Shown here piece by piece: positions 56,194-64,000 of a DNA stretch of 64,000 bases. The stretch comes from Chelydra serpentina (Eukaryota; Chordata; Testudines; Chelydridae). The DNA lies in assembly GCA_037349315.1 (NCBI GenBank), contig JBAIAC010000004.1, positions 33,483,001 to 33,547,000 on the forward strand, written 5' to 3'. The translations under genes were made by a program, and so were the position numbers. Within the stretch, counting starts at the first letter, position 1. Every line of letters begins with the position of its first letter. The notes under the pieces were generated by a model that searched no databases, was not told the DNA's origin, and was given only the letters and a program-made list of their open reading frames with translations.

Positions 56194-56639
56194 TAATTAG
56201 CTTGGGAGCATAACATAGTGAAATCTTTATCTGTGGACAAGTTAGTGATAAAAAGGTAAGGGTGGTGGGCAGACTTTTGCAGGATGGTGAGCATCTGGTT
56301 TTGCACACAAGCATTTGATTAGCTAAAGGACTGAATCGGGAGCACATGGTATTTCACACATAACTGGTGTGATCAGTCCATCTTCCAAGACCCATCCAGG
56401 CCCAATAGGGGAGGGAGTTTTGGATGCGCTTGATCATCATGTAGCGATTCCATTGCTATACAGTTTACCCTCTTGATAGCAGATATAAATGTACCCCTTG
56501 TCAGTTTTTATTTTCTTATTTGAAATCATCCACTAACATGGCTCTGCAACTGACATAATGTCGGGTATTCAAGTGGTAAACTCAGCATACAAATGCCTCC
56601 AATGCATTTGTGACCTCATAAGTGACTGTTTCAGCTGTT
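56194..56639. other. Intron, nothing recognised
   Basis: No exon or repeat named. Confidence 0.45.
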
Positions 56640-58760
56640 CTGAGCACCTTCATATTAAGGATTTAGTCTTTGGAGGCTAAATCAAATGCCTCTCAGTAAG
56701 ATAATTTGATCTTTGCAGCCAGCCTTCTAATAGTATCACATTCTGAAAGGGCATGGAATCCTGGCAGTATGGCAGCTTTTGTGGTTTGAATGATAGGAAC
56801 ACATCTCTGAGGGATATACAACAAATCTGTTCCCCAGGAGCAGGCACAAAACCAGAATCTTGAGGAAGTCTTGGATAGCATCTCACAGAGACCACTAGAA
56901 CATCTGAGTCCTGTGTAGAAATCCATAGTTTAGTAGCACCTCTCTCTGTGGCATTGATGGTATGCAAGATCATTTTAGTGTCAGCCTCCTCTTGGGCACA
57001 ACCAAGAAACTCCACTGAACAGTGAAAGACAGCAACTTCATTATGCCATGCAATGACAAAAGATTTTGAGCAATTCTTTGCATGCTAGAGTATTTTTCCT
57101 GAAAGGTCTGTGGTTAACTCACTCTTCAGGAGAGAATGAAACAGTAACTTCTTCATTGTGTCATTGGAGATGATCGTTGAGTCAGTGATTTTGTATTGAA
57201 CAGATGCAATACCATGGAGTTTCTTCTTTCTCGTAATACTTTTAACTGATTTCTCTGCCTATGTGTCAAATGCAAGGTGGACTTCATCATAGGTCCAGTA
57301 TTTTCTCTGTAGTCTCGTAATGAAGTGTTCGGCCAAATCTTGGTAGGTGTTTACAGTTTCTGGTTTAAGAGCTTGTACCTCAGCCTTACAATCTATGATT
57401 GCTACACTGAAAGGCCTCTGCTAGCATAAGGTATAGGTCATGTTGTCAGTAGGTGCTGGCTTAGGAGGACCATGCAAGATGTGCATTGGTTTACTTTTTG
57501 CCTGGCACACATGCATTGTTCCATCACATTCAAACATTGATCATAGTACCATAGTGAACTCGTACTTTCCTAAAGTCTCACATAGATCAACATCACACTG
57601 AGATCTGGACACGACCAGGAGATGAGCAAACAATTACTTGTCAGTGTTTAGTTCTGTAATAGTTTCTGTCCTCTTCACTCTGACTTTCTTCTTTTAATTC
57701 AAGCCCATCTTTAGTCTGTTCTTCACGATTGAAACCCACAAATTGATGGTGCCTTGGATAATTCTTTAGGTTTTGAAGGCTGCATACAAGTCATTACCCA
57801 AAGTAGCCATTTGATTTACATCTTTAGCTATCTCATCACTGAAGACTATTTTCATCATGATATCAATGAGCTCTGGTCCATCATACGCGAATGGGTTGCC
57901 CGTGCGAGTAAGCTCATGCTGTAGCTTTATTTTTTTTCCTTCTTGGCATTTAACAACACCTAATGAGTCTAGATGGTACTTGGTTATTTCTGGGGAAGTT
58001 ATCTCAGTCTTGCTTAATGTTTGTTCAAAATTCAGTGGAGTCAGGAAAAACCTGGGAAAGAGCATTTGGATGCTGTGTTATGCCCACCAACCCACCCAAT
58101 GACTTTCATTTTACTGTTTTCGTATTTTAGAGCTTCGTCTGCACAAAATGCATAGAAAGGAACTGGTGGCATTTTAACAACCCAATTTCTTTTTTCACAA
58201 TTCCTCCCATATGTTAAGTTCAGACTTTTGTATGCCTCTTATTTCAGCAAGGTACCAGACAATCATCAAAGAACAGTTGGTTAAATCCAAATTAAAAAGT
58301 ATTTCACTAAGTCTTCCACGGCTGTGAAGTGCAAATTTCAATGAGCAGTCCTGACAGATTGCATAAAGAACAGCAAAGACTCAACCATCTTCATGTATTG
58401 CCACACTATCCTGAAAGTTGTGCTTTGTTGTCAATTCAGCCTCACCAAATTGCTTGATTTGATCTGTGATATTGCAGCTCTCCATCATGTGCAAAAGGTC
58501 ATTGAGAAAGGAATGTACACTGGAGTGTGGAACTGGTCTTGCCCACAGCTGGCACTTGTCCCAGCCTCTTCAACTTTTTCCTGTAGCTCGGTGTAGTTCC
58601 TCTCCAACCTTGCCAAATTCAGTTTATGGGTGCACTTCTTGTAGTATGTAAGGTGCCACTGACCATTATGTTTAACCAACTCCTCCCTGGTGGTATTCGC
58701 CAAAGATTCAGCTACTAGTCGGAACTCTCTCTCCCTACTGATGCCTAAAATGATCAAGAC
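56640..58760 (-). pseudogene. Broken copy of a transposon-associated multicopy protein family (EEADT / FHA-GCDT type)
   Basis: Read from 58757 downward on the minus strand: RLVAESLANTTREELVKHNG, QWHLTYYKKCTHKLNLARLE, then after gaps TEITSPEITKYHLDSLGVVK and FAYDGPELIDIMMKIVFSDE. Next come YDEVHLAFDT, SITRKKKLHGIASVQYKITD, EFLGCAQEEADTKMILHTIN, ATERGATKLWISTQDSDVLV, and in a shifted frame ILPGFHALSECDTIRRLAAK. The order fits large uncharacterised proteins found in many copies in cnidarians, fish and other animals and suspected to belong to mobile elements. Function and class are not known to me. Stops and frameshifts, for example within the 57060-57480 stretch, make this a pseudogene. It has no link to DYNC2H1. 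Confidence 0.65.
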
Positions 58761-59439
58761 ACAAGTAAAAACAAAGATTTTGTGAGAAATTAATTTGGGA
58801 TTGTAATTAATTATGTTATGTAACTATGTGCATTTAGTTTGCAGATGGATTCCAGCAATTTCTGGCTGGATGCTGATGTTTGAACCAGTGCCTCATTTCA
58901 ACTCTTTTGGTTAATAAATAAAGCTGATAATCAATATACCTGAACTGCTTTTTTTGTGTGTGCAGATGATGGCCAATTAACTTGAAGCACTCCTTCCATT
59001 TATAGTAATGTGTAACATAAAAAAAATTAATCAGGTATAATGTTCTGAGCATTATCTAACAACAGTATTGTCAGTTAAGGGCCACAATTTATCTTTGTGG
59101 GGTCTGCATTTTTGACATGGCTGTGTTAAAGTATAGTTTAAAAATGTTTATTTTAAAACATTTTCTCAAATGTATATCTGCATAATTATTCTAGGTTTGT
59201 CATGTTTGCTACCTTTTTTGGTGGGAGAAAGGGCTTTCAAATGATACACAACTTGACCCATTTTTATGACATTGTATTATCTAAAGGACCTGGAGCTGGG
59301 AGTCACAGGTGGGCAGAGAGTCCCCCCAGCCATGCCGAAGATCGTGACACCATTGAAATTATGATTCTATAAATTTTTATGACTCAAATGGCACCTCCCT
59401 TACTTTCTGTCACTAACTTGCCCATGGAATTACACATGC
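58761..59439. other. Intron, nothing recognised
   Basis: AT-rich, no element named. Confidence 0.45.
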
Positions 59440-60600
59440 TCCCAGAATCTTTTAACCATTCTCATGGCTCTTTTCTGAACCCTTTCCAAATATTATTCTT
59501 GAATTGTAGACATCAGAACTGAACACGGTATTCCAGCAGGCATACCTGTGCCAAATACAGAATAACCTCTCTACTCCTACTCGAGATTACCCTGTTCATG
59601 CACCCCAGAATCACTTTAGTTCTTTTGACTACAGCATCACATTGGGAGCTCATGTTCAGCTTATTATCCACCATGACCCCCAAATCTTCTTCAGAGTCAC
59701 TGTTCCCAAGATAGAGTCCCCCATCTAGTAAGTATGGCCTACATTCTTTGTTGCTAGATATATACTTTTACATTTAGCCATATTGTTTTCTTGCCTTCAG
59801 TTTAGCAAGCAATCAAGATAGCTCTGAATCAGTGACCTGTCCTCTTCATTATTTACCACTTCCCCATTTTTGCATTCTCTGCAAAATTTATCAATGACGA
59901 TTTTATGTTTCTTTCTAAGTCATTGATGATAACATTTAATAATGTAGGGTGAAGAAACAATCCCTGTGGGAATAGAAACACACCCCATTCAATGATTCCC
60001 TGTTTACAATTACATTTTGAGACACATCAGTTAGCCAGTTTTTAATCCATTTAATTTTTGCAATGTTAATTTTGTATCATTCTAGTTTTTTAATCAAAAT
60101 ATAGTGCGGTACCAAGTAACATGCCTTACAAAAATCGAGGTATATTGCATCAACACTATTACCTTTATTTACCAAGCTTGTAATCTCATAAAAAGTATCC
60201 AGTTAGTTTGACACAATGCATTTTCCATAAACCCATGTTGACTGGCATTAATTACATTGCCTTCCTTTAGTTTTTTATTAATGGAGTCCTGCATCAGCTA
60301 GTCCATTATCTTGCCCAGGATCAATGTCAGTCTGACAGGCCTATTATTACCTAAATTATTCCATTTACCCTTTTAAAATATTGGCAAAACATAACTTTCT
60401 TCCAGTCTTCTGGAACTTCCCAGTGTCCAAGATTTATTGAAAAGCAACATCAATGGTCCAGTGAGCTTCTCAGCCAGCTCTTTAAAAACTCTTGGATGCA
60501 AGCTGTTGGATACCTGCTGATTTTAAAATGTCCATCTTTAGAAACTTCTATTTAACATCCTTCAGAGATACTTTTTTGACTGATTGTTTTGTCAAGAACT
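59440..60600 (-). mobile_element. Old CR1/L3-like LINE, antisense polymerase region
   Basis: A long antisense match to the same family as 41158-43470: CATGTTCAGCTTATTATCCA, TCAGAGTCACTGTTCCCAAG, AAGTATGGCCTACATTCTTT, AGTTAGCCAGTTTTTAATCC and CTTGCCCAGGATCAATGTCA. The minus strand reads decayed polymerase (YEITSLVNKGNSVDAIYLDF, CKA) with many stops. Confidence 0.8.
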
Positions 60601-61103
60601 GAAATTTCAGTTTTAGTTTGAAGCTAAACACATTTTTTTTAGTGGATTTTTTAGTTTGGCCAGTAAACAAAAAAAGATCAGTTTATTTGCTGTAGTTTCA
60701 AGAAAGCTGTGGCAATTGCTGAATCCACAGTTTTAATTGACCTCTATCAGTCTAGTTTCAGGTTTGGATATATCTTAGAATCTGAACTGGACTTTTGGTC
60801 AATTATGTCCTTCTAGCTATCGACAAAGACCAAATATCACTTATTTGTAATACAGTAGTGCCTACAGGCCCCAGTCTTGGTGGTGGACCCATTGTGCTAG
60901 GTGTTGTACAAACACTACTTCTTTTAGATCTATCAGTTGCCTGTAACATAGTCAACAACAAGATACTGGTGCTATACCAGTAGTTAATGGTAGCATTAGC
61001 AGTTTCTCCCGAGTGGCTCTGGTTTGTTTGTTTGTTTGTTTATTTGTTTGTTTTCTGAGGAACTAGAGCACAGAAATATGTGTCTGTCTGCCCTGAGGTT
61101 TCT
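60601..61103. other. Intron with L2 tail piece and GTTT microsatellite
   Basis: 60845-60915 is an antisense L2-like tail (AATACAGTAGTGCCTACAGG, CCATTGTGCTAGGTGTTGTA). A (GTTT)n tract lies at about 61023-61053. Confidence 0.6.
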
Positions 61104-62025
61104 CTCATGGAATAATAGAATTGTAGGGTTAGAAGGGACTGCAAGGGTCATCTAGTTTAACCCCCTGATGAGATATAGGATTTGTTGTGTCTAAACCATT
61201 CAAGACAGGTGGCTATCCAGCCTCCTTTTGAAAACCTTCAATCAAAAAGCTTCCACAACATCCTGAGGCAGTCCGTTCCTAACTGTAAGAACAATAGGAC
61301 CATGGAAATTGTTCCTGAGATTTAATCTACATTTACTGTGCTGTAGTTTGAACCCATTTCTTCTTGTCCTGCCCTCTATGACAAAAGAGAATAACTTATC
61401 TTCATCCTTTTTATGATAGCCTTTCAAGCATCTGAAGACCGCTGTCATATCCCCCATAATCCCCTCTTTTCCAAACTAAACATACCCAGTTTCTTAAACC
61501 TTTGCTCCTATGGCTTGCATTCCATCCCTTTAATCATCTTTGTTGCTCACTTCTGAATCCTTTCCGGTTTCTCCACATCCTTTCTATAGATTGGGGACCA
61601 AATTTGGACACAGTACTGCATCTGAGGCTTAACCAGCACCAAGTAATGTGGTACTGTCACCTCTTGTGACTTGCATGCTATGCCTCTACTAATGCAACCT
61701 AATATTGCATTTACTTTTTTTGCAATAGCATCGCATTGCTGACTCATGTTGAGGTTGTGATCCACCACAACAACTCCCAGATCCTTCTCTGCAGTGCTGC
61801 TGCTGAGCCAGTTTTCCTCCGTTCTGTCTTTGTGCATTTGGTTTTCCTTCCCTGAGTGTAGCACTTTACATTTGTCTTTTCTGAATTTCATTTTGTTGTC
61901 TATAGCCCAGTTCTCCAATTTATTAAGATCCCTCTGAATTTTAGCTCTATCCTCCAAAGTATTGGCAACCCCTCCACCCCCAAAATTGGTGTCATCTGCA
62001 AACTTGATCAGTATGCTCTCTTATA
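61104..62025 (-). mobile_element. CR1 LINE fragment, antisense
   Basis: The 3' end lies at 61104 (AGAATTGTAGGGTTAGAAGG, GACTGCAAGGGTCATCTAGT) and the polymerase end above it. The minus strand reads RDLNKLENWAIDNKMKFRKD, KCKVLHSGKENQ, AEKDLGVVVVDHNLNMSQQC and GCISRGIACKSQEV over 61547-61957, then YHKKDEDKLFSFVIEGRTRR in another frame. It is older than the sense CR1 copies in this window and 5'-truncated just before the FADD box region. Confidence 0.85.
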
Positions 62026-63849
62026 CCTAACTAGGAAAAGAACAACAAAGTTCTGTTTTGTCAGACTACTAAGGGCGATAGTGAAGTGTGGGCTTGCTAC
62101 CTGCAGTGTGTGGCTGATGATCATTACTCTATAATTCATTGGAGCACTTTTTCCCAATGTCTGATGGAGTGACGCTTTGGATGAAAGCTGGCTTTACCTC
62201 AACCTGGATAGAAAGCAGGTTACGCTGGTAGACGGGGGAAGTGAAGTCACCCTCCTTTTTAAAAAACAGTTTGTAGTTTGGGCAGGGCTGGATTAGCCCA
62301 TCACTGAACCCTAAGCAAAACCCCTCATTTCCACCTCCCAGCCAGCTCCCCTGTGTAGGCACTCACCGCAGCTCCCCATACTTGTAGCAAGTCTTGAGGC
62401 TGTCATTGAGCAAGTCCTGTGGACAGAGCAGATGGAATACAGGCTGAGGTGAGGCCAGGCAGGCCCCAGGGAAGAGTGGAGAGAGCCCCATGTCTGTGGA
62501 AAGGAGGAGCAGTGCTGGTAGTTTCACTGCCCACTCAGGTTTGATCCTGACATCTCTCCATCATGATGGGGGGCAGAGCCAAATGTGAGTGTCATTGCAA
62601 CCTGGCACACAAGGTGGTGGTGCTCCTGAGGATGTTCCCTCCTCTCCCCCACCCTAGAATTGGGCCCTAGGCACGTGCCTAGGTTGATTATTCCTTAATC
62701 TGGTTCCAAATATGGGGTGCCCATATACATAATCTCTGAAGGCATGGATCAAACTGGTTTTATCTCACAATTAGAATCAATTTGGCGGTTTCAACCTAAT
62801 CATTAGAGGTAATTTTTGGTCCCTAATTTGCATTTTCATTGTTGTAGCATTCAAAAAATAATAATCTGGGTCAGAAGTCAGACATTGGAATGCAATACAC
62901 AGTTTTGGGGTTAACTGCATCTTTGACACAGACACCCTGGCCTCCTCGAGGGCACCCACTTCCAATCTCAGACCTGTAACCTTCACCTCTCTATGGACAG
63001 GGCCTCATATCCCTTCTTTAGTCTGCAATTCACTATGATTATTCCAAGCATATCTGACAACCACCAGCCCACGGCTGTCTCTAGTTTCCAAGGACAAGGA
63101 CAGTGTCTTTGCCAGTGATCACACAGCTCTTTCAAAGTAGAATGCATTCATTCAATACAAAAGCATATAGAGACAATAAAAATAATAAATTTACATGCAC
63201 ACTAAACTTAACAGATGTTGCCCATCTTCCACATGCGGTTGTGGTAGGCTCTACTCCTTCCAACCCTTCAAGAAGGATTGGGTTCCCTATGGACAAAAGG
63301 GTCCTATCAGTTTGCTGAATCAAAAAGATCCTGAGTGTGTTTGAATTCACCCTTTATATCCCCAAACCTTTTTCTTCTCAGCCTCTTGAAAACAGGTAAA
63401 ACCATCGCTCTCCCTATTCTCCTGATGTCAGGCTTCAAAGGCCAGGTATCTGCGTAGCCACCTTTGGGATTTTGCATTAATCACCTCTTCATGATCCCAT
63501 TTTCTGCAGAAAGCCCCCCAGTGTGTCAGGAACATACAAACAGATATCACCTGTATTGGTATAACATGCAATATTGTCCCAAAGATGCTGCATATGGTGC
63601 AATATTTGTCACAACTTCAATTTTTTTTAAACAATCAATTTCTGATAAAGTTGGCAGATAAAAAAATTAGGTGAGTGGTAAATAGTGACAGGTCAGATTT
63701 GCAGAGAGATAAGGATCATATGATAAACTGGATTCACTTGAACAGCATCTCTACTATGCTGTAAAGTGCCTAGCACACTGCTGTCCCATGCTCAGTTGGC
63801 CACTATGTAATACCATATTTCATATATTAGTACTAATAATATGTGTTTT
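62026..63849. other. Intron with possible MITE
   Basis: 62288-62706 may be a MITE (left CAGGGCTGGATTAGCC, right CTTAATCTGGTTCC, with an internal CTAGGCACGTGCCTAGG palindrome near 62668-62684). No duplication was seen. The remaining sequence is not recognised. Confidence 0.35.
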
Positions 63850-64000
63850 AATGCAGCTAAATGCTAAGATATACAAGTAGGAACCAAGAACTTAGGTCCC
63901 CACTTACATATGAAGGGTGCTGTGTTTTGGAAAGTAGAGACTCAAAAAAGGATATAGGGGTTATTGTAGGTAATCAGTTGAACATGACCTTTCAATGCAG
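63850..64000 (+). mobile_element. CR1-like LINE fragment at window end
   Basis: In shifting frames the plus strand reads a decayed polymerase region, with LGTKNLGPHLHMKGAVF and then KDIGVIVGNQLNMTFQC, equivalent to the [19 protein letters not shown] region of the full-length CR1. It continues beyond the window. Confidence 0.6.

Noticed and set aside
56640..58760. An antisense host gene inside the DYNC2H1 intron
   Set aside because: Several stops and frame changes and no splice junctions that would remove them; it reads as a decayed multicopy element.

Overview
This window is a stretch of vertebrate chromosome. Ten exons on the + strand read together as 410 uninterrupted codons, with AG/GT junctions and matching phases. 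They encode a late part of DYNC2H1, the cytoplasmic dynein-2 heavy chain that drives retrograde intraflagellar transport in cilia: the AAA6 ring module and the start of the C-terminal region. Earlier exons lie before base 1 and the last exons lie beyond base 64000. Everything else is intron, and the introns are packed with mobile elements. The repeat mix is abundant CR1 and L2 LINEs, a tRNA/CR1 chimeric SINE, DIRS elements, a Penelope-like element and palindromic hAT MITEs. This points to a reptile, most likely a turtle, with a crocodilian as the alternative. The species call is inference from repeat content.

Layout. 1-2281 is intron. Exons lie at 2282-2359 and 3177-3308. The next intron (3309-15540) holds a MIR, a Penelope-like element inserted into an L2 tail (5126-7136), DIRS copy A (7921-12984), a hAT-like element with an 8-bp duplication (13008-13841) and a palindromic MITE (13866-14098). 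After the exon at 15541-15613 comes a 15.4-kb intron with an antisense L2, a near full-length CR1 (17278-21757), a solo LTR (23786-24436), an antisense LINE end and an RTE-clade LINE with an inverted 5' part (28212-30579). Exons at 31041-31201, 34027-34152, 34886-34996, 39189-39344 and 44645-44720 follow. The introns between them carry a SINE, old LINE pieces and a nest of elements at 41158-43560. DIRS copy B (45069-50886) lies before the exon at 52229-52440. The last exon is 54543-54647. The remaining 9.3 kb is intron with a broken copy of a transposon-associated protein family (56640-58760) and several CR1/L2 fragments.

Integration marks. Five insertions have clear target duplications: Penelope (11 bp), RTE (11 bp), solo LTR (5 bp) and two hAT-type elements (8 bp each). 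The two DIRS copies keep inverted terminal repeats and the internal complementary region expected of tyrosine-recombinase retrotransposons. They lie in direct orientation about 37 kb apart and flank six exons. Apart from the CR1 ORF1 and the 5'-truncated Penelope frame, all element genes are broken. No complete, unknown multi-gene system was found. The most unusual items are the twin-primed RTE, the amplified gag repeats of DIRS B, a hammerhead-like motif in the Penelope element and the poorly described family at 56640-58760.
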